A stretch of 64,000 nucleotides of DNA from positions 806,001 through 870,000 of the forward strand of contig JADJVX010000017.1 of the NCBI GenBank assembly GCA_016710385.1, read 5' to 3'. Below, piece after piece: positions 48,540-58,179 of this stretch; the stretch's first letter is position 1, and each line of letters starts with the position of its first letter. The notes beneath the pieces were generated by a model. The model made no database searches. It worked only from the letters and a program-made list of their open reading frames with translations, and was not told the origin of the DNA. The position numbers and the translations under genes were made by a program. The DNA is from Actinomycetales bacterium. GTDB lineage: Bacteria > Actinomycetota > Actinomycetes > Actinomycetales > Dermatophilaceae.

Positions 48540-50678
48540 ATGCCCGCCGAACCCCCAACTCCGCCGCCGCCTGGGCAGGAGCTCGCGCGTGAGCAGGCCT
48601 GGTTGGCGCATGCCCGCGAGCAGCTGGCGCGGATGCGCGCCCGTGCCGAGGCGATGCGCGACACCGCGACCGGCGGCGACCGGGTGTCCAGCGAGTTCCT
48701 GGCCCTGCGCCTGCACGAGCGGGTGGGCACCCTCGTGGACGATCCACGCAGCACGCTGTTCTTCGGTGCCCTCGTCTTCGGTCACGAGATCGAAGGCCAC
48801 GAGCGGTGGTATATCGGCCGACGACACATCAGCGACGCGGCCGGGGACCCCGTGGTCATCGACTGGCGAGCCGAGCTGTCGGGAGCGTTCTACCGGGCCA
48901 GCCGCACCGACCCGATGGACGTCGTGCTGCGCCGCCGGTTCGGCGCCGACCAGGGTCGCCTCACGGCATACGAGGACGAGCGGCTCACCGCGGCGGCCAA
49001 CACCGAGCCGGACGCCGGCCCCGACGCCACTCACTCGGGCCGTTCGGCGATCCTCGCTGCAGAGATCGAGCGGCCCCGGGTCGGCCCGATGCGCGACATC
49101 GTCGCGACGATCCAGCCCGAGCAGGACGAGATCGTGCGCTCGGACCTGCGCCTATCGCTGTGCGTCCAAGGCGCGCCGGGCACCGGCAAGACCGCCGTCG
49201 GCCTGCACCGCGCCGCCTGGCTGCTCTACGCCCATCGGGACCGGCTCAGCCGCTCGGGCGTGCTCGTCGTCGGTCCCAACACCGCCTTCCTCGACCACAT
49301 CGGCGCGGTGCTCCCCGCGCTCGGCGAGGTCGAGGTGCGGCACACGACCGCGGCCGGGCTGGTCGCCTCGACGCCGGCTCTGGCCCGGGTCACCGTCCGT
49401 GCCATCGATGACACCGCCCGCGCGACGCTCAAGGGCGACATCCGGATGGCCCAGGTCCTGTATGCCGCGTTGTGGGCTCGCGTTGGTGACCCGTCCGAGG
49501 CGCTCGTCGTGCCGCGGGGGGCGCGCCGGTGGCGGGTGCCGGCCTCAGCGATCCGGGAGGTGATCGGTCAACTGCGGGAACGGCAGGTCTCGTATGCCGC
49601 GGCCCGCACCATGCTCGGGCAACGGCTGGCCCACCTCGTGTTGCTGGAGATGGAGCGAGCGGGGGACGCCCCGGACGACCGGGTGCAGGACGCGGTGGCC
49701 AGGTCGGCTCCGGTGCGCGCCTACATCGGCGCACTCTGGCCGCTGCCCACCCCGGTGCAGGTGCTCGCCGGGCTCTACAGCGACCCGGCCGCGCTCAGCG
49801 CCGCGGCCGACGGCATCCTCGACCCTGCCGAACAACGCCTGCTGCTGTGGCCCACGCCCCCGCGCTCGCCCGGCACGGCCCGCTGGACCCTCGCCGATCT
49901 GGTGCTCTTGGACGAGCTCGCCGATCTCATCGACCGCACCCCGTCCCTCGGTCACGTCATCCTCGACGAGGCCCAGGACCTGTCGCCGATGCAGCTGCGG
50001 GCCGTCGGTCGCCGCGCCGCCACCGGCTCGGTCACCGTGCTCGGCGACATCGCGCAGGGCACCACGCCGTGGGCCACCACCTCGTGGGAGGAGACCCTCG
50101 AGCACCTCGGCAAGCCCGGCGCGCAGGTCGAGGTGCTCGACCGCGGCTTCCGCGTGCCCGCCGCGGTCATCGAGTATGCCGCCCGCCTCCTGCCGCACAT
50201 GGCGCCCGGACTCGGGGTGCCACAGTCCGTGCGGGAGAACCCCGGCGTGCTGGACGTCGTGGCCGTGCCTCCGCCGGGGTTGGGACCAGCCGACTCTGCG
50301 GGAGCTGGGCAGCCGCACCTGCCCGCGGTGGTGACCGCCAAGGTGCGGCACGCCGCAGCCCGCCCCGGCTCGGTCGGGGTGATCTGCGCCGACACCGTGG
50401 TCACCGATGTGTCGGCAGCGTTGACTCGGGCCGGCATCGAGCACGGGGTGCTGGGTGCCGACCACGGCGACGTCGAGCACCAGGTCGACGTCGTGCCCGC
50501 GACCGTCGCCAAGGGTCTGGAGTTCGACCGGGTCATCGTCGTCGAGCCCGCCGCGATCGCCGCCGCCGAGCCGGACCACCGCACCGGCCTGCGCCGGCTC
50601 TACGTCGTGCTCACGCGTGCGGTGTCCGAGCTCGTCGTCGTCCACGCCGAACCCCTGCCCCCCGAGTTGGCCTCGTGA
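48540..50678 (+). CDS. HelD/HelR-type RNA polymerase recycling motor ATPase
   Basis: A 712-aa UvrD-like SF1 ATPase of the HelD family, which removes stalled or rifamycin-bound RNA polymerase from DNA. A coiled N-terminal arm (about 10-60) is followed by WYIGRRHISDAAGDPVVIDW, Walker A CVQGAPGTGKTAVGLHRAAW, Walker B VILDEAQDLSPMQLRAVG, and GDIAQGTTPWATTSWEETLEHLG (in part), the HelR-type signature. The last part has TVAKGLEFDRVIVVEP and LYVVLTRA. Streptomyces HelR confers rifamycin tolerance and is preceded by a rifamycin-associated element; I could not find that element here, but the leader is rich in hairpins. ATG without a clear Shine-Dalgarno. Confidence 0.88.
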   Translation: MPAEPPTPPPPGQELAREQAWLAHAREQLARMRARAEAMRDTATGGDRVSSEFLALRLHERVGTLVDDPRSTLFFGALVFGHEIEGHERWYIGRRHISDAAGDPVVIDWRAELSGAFYRASRTDPMDVVLRRRFGADQGRLTAYEDERLTAAANTEPDAGPDATHSGRSAILAAEIERPRVGPMRDIVATIQPEQDEIVRSDLRLSLCVQGAPGTGKTAVGLHRAAWLLYAHRDRLSRSGVLVVGPNTAFLDHIGAVLPALGEVEVRHTTAAGLVASTPALARVTVRAIDDTARATLKGDIRMAQVLYAALWARVGDPSEALVVPRGARRWRVPASAIREVIGQLRERQVSYAAARTMLGQRLAHLVLLEMERAGDAPDDRVQDAVARSAPVRAYIGALWPLPTPVQVLAGLYSDPAALSAAADGILDPAEQRLLLWPTPPRSPGTARWTLADLVLLDELADLIDRTPSLGHVILDEAQDLSPMQLRAVGRRAATGSVTVLGDIAQGTTPWATTSWEETLEHLGKPGAQVEVLDRGFRVPAAVIEYAARLLPHMAPGLGVPQSVRENPGVLDVVAVPPPGLGPADSAGAGQPHLPAVVTAKVRHAAARPGSVGVICADTVVTDVSAALTRAGIEHGVLGADHGDVEHQVDVVPATVAKGLEFDRVIVVEPAAIAAAEPDHRTGLRRLYVVLTRAVSELVVVHAEPLPPELAS

Positions 50679-50697
50679 GCCTGGGAGACTGACTCCC

Positions 50698-51369
50698 ATG
50701 CCCGCGCTCATCCAGTGGTGGACCCAGGACCTCCGACAGCTGTCTCCGACTGCCTTCGAGGACGCCGTCGTCGCCCACGGCAGCGCGGTGCTGCACCGCT
50801 GGACCGAGCCGCACCGGCACTACCACGGCACTCGCCATCTCGTGGAAGTCTTCTGGGCCCTGGAGGAGCTCGAGCAGGTCGAGGAACTCACCGCCGACGA
50901 GGCCGTCACCGCCCGCGTCGCCGCGTGGTTCCACGACGCGGTCTACGACCCCCGCGCAGCGGCCGGCGCCAACGAGGCCGACAGCGCCGACCTAGCCCGC
51001 CAGCTGCTCCCCGACCTCGACGTCGACCCCGATCAGGTCGAGCAAATTGCCGGCCTCGTGCTGCTCACCGCGGGCCACGAGGGCGCAGCACCCGACGGGG
51101 CCAGCCGGTCATTTCTCGATGCCGACCTGTGGATCCTCGCGGCCGAGCCGACCCGGTTCGATGCTTATTGCCAGCAGATCCGGGCCGAGTACGCGCACGT
51201 GGCGGACCCGGCATACCGGTCGGGCCGGGCCGCGCTGCTGGAGAACCTGCGGGACCGCCCTGCGCTCTATCGCACCGCGCACGCCCGCGAGCACTGGGAG
51301 CCGCAGGCCCGCAACAACCTCGACCGTGAACTCGCCCGGCTCGCCGCTCCGGTGCTCGACCTCACCTGA
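50698..51369 (+). CDS. HD-domain metal-dependent phosphohydrolase-like protein
   Basis: A 223-aa helical protein. Metal ligands of an HD domain are visible as HYHGTRHLVEVFWAL (about residues 40-54), AAWFHDAVYDPRA (HD, about 78-90) and a later conserved Asp in FLDADLWILAAEP (about 140). NEADSADLARQLL and the C-terminal ALYRT-HAREHWEPQARNNL complete the family pattern. The substrate is unknown. It begins 19 bases after the HelR-like gene on the same strand, so the two may be co-transcribed. Confidence 0.85.
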   Translation: MPALIQWWTQDLRQLSPTAFEDAVVAHGSAVLHRWTEPHRHYHGTRHLVEVFWALEELEQVEELTADEAVTARVAAWFHDAVYDPRAAAGANEADSADLARQLLPDLDVDPDQVEQIAGLVLLTAGHEGAAPDGASRSFLDADLWILAAEPTRFDAYCQQIRAEYAHVADPAYRSGRAALLENLRDRPALYRTAHAREHWEPQARNNLDRELARLAAPVLDLT

Positions 51370-51391
51370 CCTCCACGGCCTTGGCCGGGTG

Positions 51392-52153
51392 TCACCCCAG
51401 CAGGTGGGCCGCGAGCGGCCACCAGAACTGCCGCCCCGCGAGCAACGCGAACTCCTCGGGCGAGACCCACTCCGGCGGCCGGGACACGCCCGGCTCGGGA
51501 CGCAGCCGCGGCGCCACCTCATGCAGGTGCACGGCATACACCTGCATGAGGTCGTGCGAGATCGGGAAGCGCGACGGACCGACGACCGGCGCGAACCGCT
51601 CCCAGCCCACGGGAGCCAGCGCTTCGGCGGCCACGGCCAGCCCGGTCTCCTCGCCGATCTCCCGTATGCCGGTGTGCGCCGGTGCCTCGCCCACCTCGCG
51701 CCAGCCACCGGGCACCGACCACTCCGCGCGCCGCTCGCTCCACGTGAGCGCGACCGAGCCCGCGGCGTCGCGGACGAAGGTCATCGCAGCGAAGACCTTC
51801 TCGGGCGGGACCGGGCGGGGCGAAGCCACGAGATCGACATCGGTGCGGGAGCCCGGCCCGATCCGCGCCGAGACCGCTCGCAGGATGCCGCGGTCACCCT
51901 TGCGTTTGCGCAGTCGCAACCCACTGGCGTTGAGGCGACGGACCACTTCGGCACCCGGCGTGAGCGTGGCACCGGCCGCGACACACTGCGCGTGCCGATG
52001 CTCGGGGACGTCGTAGTGGTCGCCGTCAAAAGCCCGCGCCGGCAGGCCGACCCGGGCGGCGAAATCGTGCAACTCGGCATACGAGGTGTCACTCACAAGG
52101 TGAGCGAAGACCGTGCCGTGGGCCTGCCAGATCGGGGCGTCGATGAGGATCAT
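51392..52153 (-). CDS. DUF4031 - Nudix hydrolase fusion
   Basis: A 253-aa two-domain protein. Residues 1-75 are a DUF4031 domain (MILIDAPIWQAHGTVFAHLV; FDGDHYDVPEHRHAQC). The C-terminal Nudix domain (about 110-250) has a complete box, GGWREVGEAPAHTG followed by IREIGEETGL, for Mg-dependent cleavage of a nucleoside diphosphate-linked substrate. The fusion is common in actinobacteria; DUF4031 also occurs alone. It converges with the HD gene, whose end is 22 bp away. Confidence 0.88.
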   Translation of the reverse strand: MILIDAPIWQAHGTVFAHLVSDTSYAELHDFAARVGLPARAFDGDHYDVPEHRHAQCVAAGATLTPGAEVVRRLNASGLRLRKRKGDRGILRAVSARIGPGSRTDVDLVASPRPVPPEKVFAAMTFVRDAAGSVALTWSERRAEWSVPGGWREVGEAPAHTGIREIGEETGLAVAAEALAPVGWERFAPVVGPSRFPISHDLMQVYAVHLHEVAPRLRPEPGVSRPPEWVSPEEFALLAGRQFWWPLAAHLLG

Positions 52154-52247
52154 CGCCGGCCAGCTTAAGCCTCGATCGACCGAGGGGCTGCCGGGTCTGA
52201 TCGTGCGACGGCGACCCGGTCCGTCAAACCCTCACGGCCGTCTTCGG

Positions 52248-52706
52248 CTATGGGGATCCCGTTGCTGTGCGACCAGCCGTGGCCAAGGACACCTTCTTGC
52301 CGTCAACCACCACGAGCAAGGTGTCACCGGGCGGAAGATCCGCCGGCAACGGGACGATGCTCGTGAAATACCCCAAGTAGAGCGCGGCAACACCGCCAGG
52401 TCGGAACTCCTCGGTGTGCACCACGACTTTGACGCCAATTGCCGCAACCCGCTCCGGCAGACGAGGCCACTCTCCGTAGGTCACGATCATCACCTTGTCC
52501 GGTGGGAGCCAAAACGCCGTCGGACAGAGTTCAGGGGAAGCCTGGTCGGCAGGTATCGAATCCGGCAGCCCTGCCTGCCATGAGATGACGGCATCCGGAG
52601 TGCCGACGGGTTGTGCCGTCGAACCCAGCGCACAACCACTTGCACTGAGAATCACGAGCGCCACCATGACCGAGCGCAAGAAGGTAACAACTCTTCGACC
52701 GGCCAT
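52248..52706 (-). CDS. Putative lipoprotein
   Basis: A 152-aa exported protein. A basic N-terminus, a hydrophobic core (SVMVALVILS) and the lipobox SASGC (Cys near residue 24) mark a lipoprotein signal. The mature part has no family I recognise; LPPDKVMIVTYGEWPRLPER and YLGYFTSIVPLPADLPPG are its clearest segments. An earlier ATG at 52745 is in frame, but 52706 places the signal peptide correctly. G+C content is slightly lower than in surrounding genes. Confidence 0.75.
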   Translation of the reverse strand: MAGRRVVTFLRSVMVALVILSASGCALGSTAQPVGTPDAVISWQAGLPDSIPADQASPELCPTAFWLPPDKVMIVTYGEWPRLPERVAAIGVKVVVHTEEFRPGGVAALYLGYFTSIVPLPADLPPGDTLLVVVDGKKVSLATAGRTATGSP

Positions 52707-52811
52707 GGAAACTTCCCTGTGCGGTGAGCTTCTCTTTCGCCGCATCGTAGCCCCGGACCGACGCCTATGCCGGGAACCCTCTTCGCTGAGGTCCTGCGGC
52801 CGCGCGCCAGG

Positions 52812-53225
52812 TCAGCGGACGAACCGCAGCGTGAACGGGGGCTCCCACCACTGGCCGGCATTGGCGCGGCTCGCGCCGATCGCGTGCAGCACAACGGCAA
52901 CCACGATGGCCAGCCCGTAGGTGAGGAAGCCGATGCCCACGAGCATGAGCGGCAGCGAGATGAGCAAGACGATGCCCGTCATGATCTGCACATTGAGCGA
53001 GTTGGCGGTGTGGGCCCGGACGAACGGCCCGCGGTCCTTGTAGAGCAGGTAGACGACCAGCGACCCGACGAACCCCAGGGTGCCCGCCGACAACACGGTC
53101 GCGGCCAGGGGCACCACATGGCCGATGGTGGCCCAGGTGCGCTCCTCGGTGGGTGTCAGCGGCTGCGGCGCGGCGGCATAGGGGTCGTGGACCGGGCGGT
53201 CGTTCGAGAACGGTTGGTTGCTCAT
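52812..53225 (-). CDS. DUF4870 membrane protein
   Basis: A 137-aa protein. A polar, Pro-rich N-terminus (1-38) with LTPTEERTWATIGHVVPLAA is followed by three helices. Between them lies KDRGPFVRAHTANSLNVQI (about residues 72-90), the diagnostic DUF4870 segment in which His and Asn are conserved. ATG lies 8 bases after AAGGAG. The function is unknown; members are frequent in actinobacteria and firmicutes. Confidence 0.88.
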   Translation of the reverse strand: MSNQPFSNDRPVHDPYAAAPQPLTPTEERTWATIGHVVPLAATVLSAGTLGFVGSLVVYLLYKDRGPFVRAHTANSLNVQIMTGIVLLISLPLMLVGIGFLTYGLAIVVAVVLHAIGASRANAGQWWEPPFTLRFVR

Positions 53226-53429
53226 CGGGTGCTCCTTGGTGCGGCGGATGGTCCACACAACCACGAGGTATGCCGGGCCCGCGGCACTTCGCGGGAGAGT
53301 TCAGGGTCGCCCTCAGGGGCCGGTCAGGGCAACCCTGTGGATAACTTCCGCGGCCAGGGCGGCGGACGGCATACCGTCGTGCCACGCGCCGGACCGATCA
53401 GGGGGCCGGCTCCAGCTTCAGGAGAAAAC

Positions 53430-53717
53430 ATGTCCTTCACCGTCGACGTCAGCCAGATCCACAACACCTCCGGCGAGATGAACCGCAACGCCGCCGAACT
53501 CGAGCACGCCCTCGCCCGGGTCGTGGGGTCTGTGCAGACCCTGGCCGGCTCGTGGACCGGCGCCGCCGCCAACGAACTGCAGGGGGCCTTCGCCGAATGG
53601 CAATCGATCCAGACCCGGGTCCGCGAGCAGCTCGCCCTGATGGCCCAGCTCACCGCTCGCGCCGGCCAGACCTACCAGCAGACCGAGGACTCCGTCCGCG
53701 GCATGTTCGCCCGGTAG
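53430..53717 (+). CDS. WXG100-family (EsxA/B-like) protein
   Basis: A 95-aa helical-hairpin protein with the central GSWTG turn (about residues 41-45) between two amphipathic helices. Such proteins are small substrates of type VII (ESX) secretion. The C-terminal YQQTEDSVRGMF lacks a clean YxxxD/E signal but has a related Y-x3-D spacing. No EccC or other ESX component is present in the window, so it is an orphan here. AGGAG precedes the ATG. Confidence 0.88.
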   Translation: MSFTVDVSQIHNTSGEMNRNAAELEHALARVVGSVQTLAGSWTGAAANELQGAFAEWQSIQTRVREQLALMAQLTARAGQTYQQTEDSVRGMFAR

Positions 53718-53739
53718 TCCCTGCCCGAGCCCGCGGATC

Positions 53740-53808
53740 CGTATGCCGAGCACCAGGGGGCACGGCATACGGAAGGCGGCCACCCGGGTCAACCCGGGTG
53801 GCCGCCTT
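53740..53808. terminator. 8-mer inverted pair plus strong hairpin after the WXG100 gene
   Basis: GTATGCCG (53741) and CGGCATAC (53763) form an inverted pair. They are followed by AAGGCGGCCACCCGGGT / ACCCGGGTGGCCGCCTT (53773-53808), a perfect 17-bp stem with a 2-base loop. Confidence 0.85.
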
Positions 53809-53810
53809 CG

Positions 53811-53922
53811 CTTCGACGCGCGGGCTCAGAAGGCTGCGTCTTTGGGACTTCCTCCTCACCCGCTTGCTTCGACGCGCGGGCTCAGAAGGCTGCGTCTTTG
53901 GGACTTCCTCCTCACCCGCTTG
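53811..53922. repeat. Perfect 56-bp tandem duplication next to groEL
   Basis: The unit beginning CTTCGACGCGCGGGCTC and ending CTCACCCGCTTG is present twice without mismatch (53811-53866, 53867-53922). A diverged third start (CTTCGCTGCGCAGG) leads into the groEL stop region at 53941. Confidence 0.9.
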
Positions 53923-53940
53923 CTTCGCTGCGCAGGTTCG

Positions 53941-55569
<1,629 letters not shown>

Positions 55570-55685
55570 ACGGGTGGTTCCTCCCACGCAGCACGAAGGT
55601 GGTGGCCAGCGGTGCCCGCGACGGACGACACGGCATACCGGACGCTCCTTGCGTGCGGATCCCGCGCCTCACCGGTGACCAGTGA

Positions 55686-55712
55686 TTATCACTCTCTCGA
55701 TGAGAGTGCTAA
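55686..55712. promoter_or_regulatory. CIRCE element 1 (HrcA operator)
   Basis: TTATCACTC, 9 bases, GAGTGCTAA: two mismatches to the TTAGCACTC-N9-GAGTGCTAA consensus. It lies 117 bases before the groEL start. Confidence 0.85.
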
Positions 55713-55720
55713 CGCCATTA

Positions 55721-55747
55721 TTGGCACTCTCACCTGGAGAGTGCAAA
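55721..55747. promoter_or_regulatory. CIRCE element 2 (HrcA operator)
   Basis: TTGGCACTC, 9 bases, GAGTGCAAA. Tandem CIRCE copies are typical of actinobacterial groEL promoters. Confidence 0.85.
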
Positions 55748-55759
55748 CGAACGACGGCC

Positions 55760-55784
55760 GGTATGCCGTGCCACACGGCATACG
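55760..55784. repeat. Inverted pair of the dispersed 8-mer
   Basis: GTATGCCGTG and CACGGCATAC with a short loop form a perfect 10-bp stem between the CIRCE region and the end of the histidine-kinase gene. The rest of 55785-55927 shows no feature. Confidence 0.7.
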
Positions 55785-55927
55785 GTCAAGGCAGCACGGG
55801 CAGGCGAGCCGACACGACGAAGCCCGCATCCGGAAACTCGACCACTCCAGGTGACCGCCGACCGAGGTCACCTGCCAACGCATCCCGAGCAGCCCGCTGC
55901 CCGGGTCGTCGATCGCTCAGGGCGGGC

Positions 55928-57133
55928 TTACGGGGTGGCCGGCACTCGGGCGCTCAAGGTGACACCCCGTCCGGGCTCCGACTCCCACTCCACGGTGCCG
56001 CCGATGGCCTCGACCCGTTCGCGCATGCCCGACACCCCGTTGCCGGGTTCGAGGTCCGACACCCCGACCCCGTCGTCACGCACCGTGATGAGCACCATGT
56101 CGTCACGCAGCCGCACGCTGACCCACGCATGCGCCGCCGCGGAGTGACGCACGGCGTTGGTCACTGCTTCTTGGACGACACGCAAGACCACGTGCCGCAC
56201 CTCGGTGGGCACGCTCTCGATCGCGGGGTCGACCTCGACCTTGGTCCGAGGGCTGGTGATGACCTGGGCCAGACGCTGCAGCTCGTGGACGATGTCAGCT
56301 GCAGGATCGCGCAATTGCGTGACGACCTCACGAATGTCGCGCAGCACCTCGCGGGCCAGGTCGCGGGACGTGGCCACCGGCTCGGCAATGGGACCTTCGG
56401 CGAAGTGGGACGCGACCTCGAGATTGAGGGTCAGGGCGGTCAACTGGTGCCCAATGGCGTCGTGCAAGTCGCGAGCGATGCGCAATCGTTCCTCGCTGCG
56501 GCTGCTCTCGGACAGCAGGACGTGGGCGGTGGCCAGCCGCCCGTGGGCCTTCTCCAAGTCAGCCATCGTGCTGGCGACCAGTCGCCGAGCGTGGAACTCT
56601 CGGATTCCCATCTCGGCGGCCAGGGCCGCGAAAGCGATCATGCCGGCAAAGGCCCCAGCCCAGGCCAGCAGCTCGTTCCCGCGGATGACCGCGATGACCA
56701 GGACCAGCCACTCGACGACGACGACGACGAACACCCAGCGTTGGGAAACGACGAAGCCGATCATCGCTGTCGTGACACAGAGAAACACCGGTGCGAGGGA
56801 CTCGATCGGGCCGAGCAGCGTGGCGACGATGCCGCACCCGGCCATGAGCATCGCCGACGCTTGGTAGTTACCGGTGCGGGGGTTGACCAGGGCCGGACGC
56901 ATGCCGAAGAAGAAGGCGAGGTATCCGAAGGCGGCGATCCACCACATCAGCGGAAGGTTGGCCTGCAGGCTCGGGACGAAGAAGGCCGGACCGACGATCC
57001 CCGCCCAGGCGACCACGACAGCGGTCGCCAGCAGCGTGCTCACACTCGGCCCTCTCCGGGTGAGCCTGGCGCTCTCCGAGACGCCCTCCTGAGATGTCCG
57101 GATCGAGTGCCGCGTCACGGGCTTGTCCGGCAT
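55928..57133 (-). CDS. Sensor histidine kinase (HisKA_3 / NarX-DesK type)
   Basis: A 401-aa kinase. Five to six N-terminal membrane helices (about residues 32-155) precede a coiled linker. The dimerisation/phosphoacceptor helix is RIARDLHDAIGHQLTAL (His about 225). The HATPase domain has an N-box-like VVQEAVTNAVRHS and the G boxes DDGVGV and GNGVSGMRERVEAIGG. No response-regulator gene is adjacent, so it is an orphan. ATG 57133 follows GAGAGGAACTGGA. A broken kinase 3' end lies directly upstream (57185-57370). Confidence 0.9.
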   Translation of the reverse strand: MPDKPVTRHSIRTSQEGVSESARLTRRGPSVSTLLATAVVVAWAGIVGPAFFVPSLQANLPLMWWIAAFGYLAFFFGMRPALVNPRTGNYQASAMLMAGCGIVATLLGPIESLAPVFLCVTTAMIGFVVSQRWVFVVVVVEWLVLVIAVIRGNELLAWAGAFAGMIAFAALAAEMGIREFHARRLVASTMADLEKAHGRLATAHVLLSESSRSEERLRIARDLHDAIGHQLTALTLNLEVASHFAEGPIAEPVATSRDLAREVLRDIREVVTQLRDPAADIVHELQRLAQVITSPRTKVEVDPAIESVPTEVRHVVLRVVQEAVTNAVRHSAAAHAWVSVRLRDDMVLITVRDDGVGVSDLEPGNGVSGMRERVEAIGGTVEWESEPGRGVTLSARVPATP

Positions 57134-57184
57134 TCCAGTTCCTCTCCCGTGCCGTGCAGCGTCGGCCGACGTGGTCCTGCGGAA

Positions 57185-57370
57185 TTAGCCATCGCGCGCC
57201 CCCGCAGCACCCAGGTTGGCTGCGGGCTCACGGGGCAAGCGCACGATCACCCCAGATCCCCACCGGGCTCGGCGTCGAATGTCACCGTCCCGCCCAACTG
57301 GTGAATGCGTTCCCTCATGCCCAGGAGCCCGTCGCCGGGCACCACTGGCTCGACTCCTCGCCCATTGTCA
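57185..57370 (-). pseudogene. Truncated histidine-kinase ATPase domain
   Basis: Between the amidotransferase stop and the kinase gene, the minus strand encodes GDNGRGVEPVVPGDGLLGMR and ERIHQLGGTVTFDAEPGGDL, an HATPase G1/G2 region. A TGA follows, and the normal end VIVRLPREPAANLG continues in the next frame (one G missing) to TAA at 57185. Everything upstream of the G1 box is gone, cut exactly at the amidotransferase gene. It is the remnant of a second two-component kinase. Confidence 0.8.
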
Positions 57371-57371
57371 C

Positions 57372-58103
57372 CTACCTCGAGTATTTGACGACAAACCGGC
57401 GCAGGATCTCGGCCGAGTGGGGAGTCTCCCGCTCGCGCGCGACGGCCTTGAGCGACTCGGCCTCCTCAGGTGCGAAATAGCCGAAGTCCCGATAGGCGTC
57501 GATCCGTGTCTGCAGCGAGGCCGAGTCCATCTCGGGGTGGAACTGGGTGGCATAGACGTTGCTGCCCACCCGGAAGGCCTGCACCGGGCAGGCCTGCGAC
57601 GTCGCGAGGACGACGGCGGTCCGCGGCACGGTCGACAACGCCTCCTTATGCCCGCCGAACGCCTCGAACGTCTCGGGCAACCCTTCGAAGAGCGGGTCCT
57701 GCGCGCCCGCCCCCGTGACAGTGACCGATAGCCGACCCACGTCCTCGCCGAAGGTGCGGTCGACCAGGCCGCCTTGGTGGGTGCCGAGCATCCCGATGCC
57801 ATAACAGAGCCCCAGGAAAGGCAGGTCCTGACTGACGACGGTGTCGAGCAGGCCGAGGATGTCGGCTTCGGCCCGCCGTTGGGTGTCGGTCTTGCGCTCA
57901 TCGGGGTCGCTGGCGAGGTAGGGCCCGCCGCCGAGGATCACGGCGCTGTATGCCGTGGGGTCCAGATCCCCGATCGGCCCCTGTTCCAGCCGGACTCGGC
58001 GCAGCTGCCCGGGTGCCAGCCCGCCCAGCCGCAGCACCGCTGCGTATTCGTCGTCGGCAGCGGCATCTTCGGCTCGGTGGGCGAGCAGGACGAACGGGAG
58101 CAC
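57372..58103 (-). CDS. Class I glutamine amidotransferase (GMP synthase-like)
   Basis: A 243-aa GATase1-fold protein. The nucleophile elbow is PFLGLCYGIGML (Cys about residue 100), the oxyanion region is AVILGGGPYLASD, and the catalytic His-Glu is YATQFHPEMD (about 191). The family releases ammonia from glutamine for an unknown acceptor; stand-alone members act on small molecules such as spermidine adducts. GTG 58103 was chosen as upstream codons are unconserved. Oddly, it abuts a broken kinase gene at its 3' end. Confidence 0.88.
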   Translation of the reverse strand: MLPFVLLAHRAEDAAADDEYAAVLRLGGLAPGQLRRVRLEQGPIGDLDPTAYSAVILGGGPYLASDPDERKTDTQRRAEADILGLLDTVVSQDLPFLGLCYGIGMLGTHQGGLVDRTFGEDVGRLSVTVTGAGAQDPLFEGLPETFEAFGGHKEALSTVPRTAVVLATSQACPVQAFRVGSNVYATQFHPEMDSASLQTRIDAYRDFGYFAPEEAESLKAVARERETPHSAEILRRFVVKYSR

Positions 58104-58179
58104 CGCACCAGAGTAGGGACTGGTCGCCGGGAAACGCGCGCCCAGACCGGGGGGTGGGACGCCGGTTACGCTGCCGATC

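Noticed and set aside
48060..48540. CRISPR array or known small RNA (RNase P, tmRNA, 6S, SRP)
   Set aside because: The hairpin stems differ in sequence and spacing, so no array; none of the conserved cores of these RNAs is visible.
48160..48540. Rifamycin-associated element of HelR promoters
   Set aside because: I found no match to the imperfect palindrome described for streptomycete helR promoters; the stems present are unrelated.
53811..53922. Insertion-sequence footprint
   Set aside because: The duplication is a direct tandem repeat without terminal inverted repeats or transposase.
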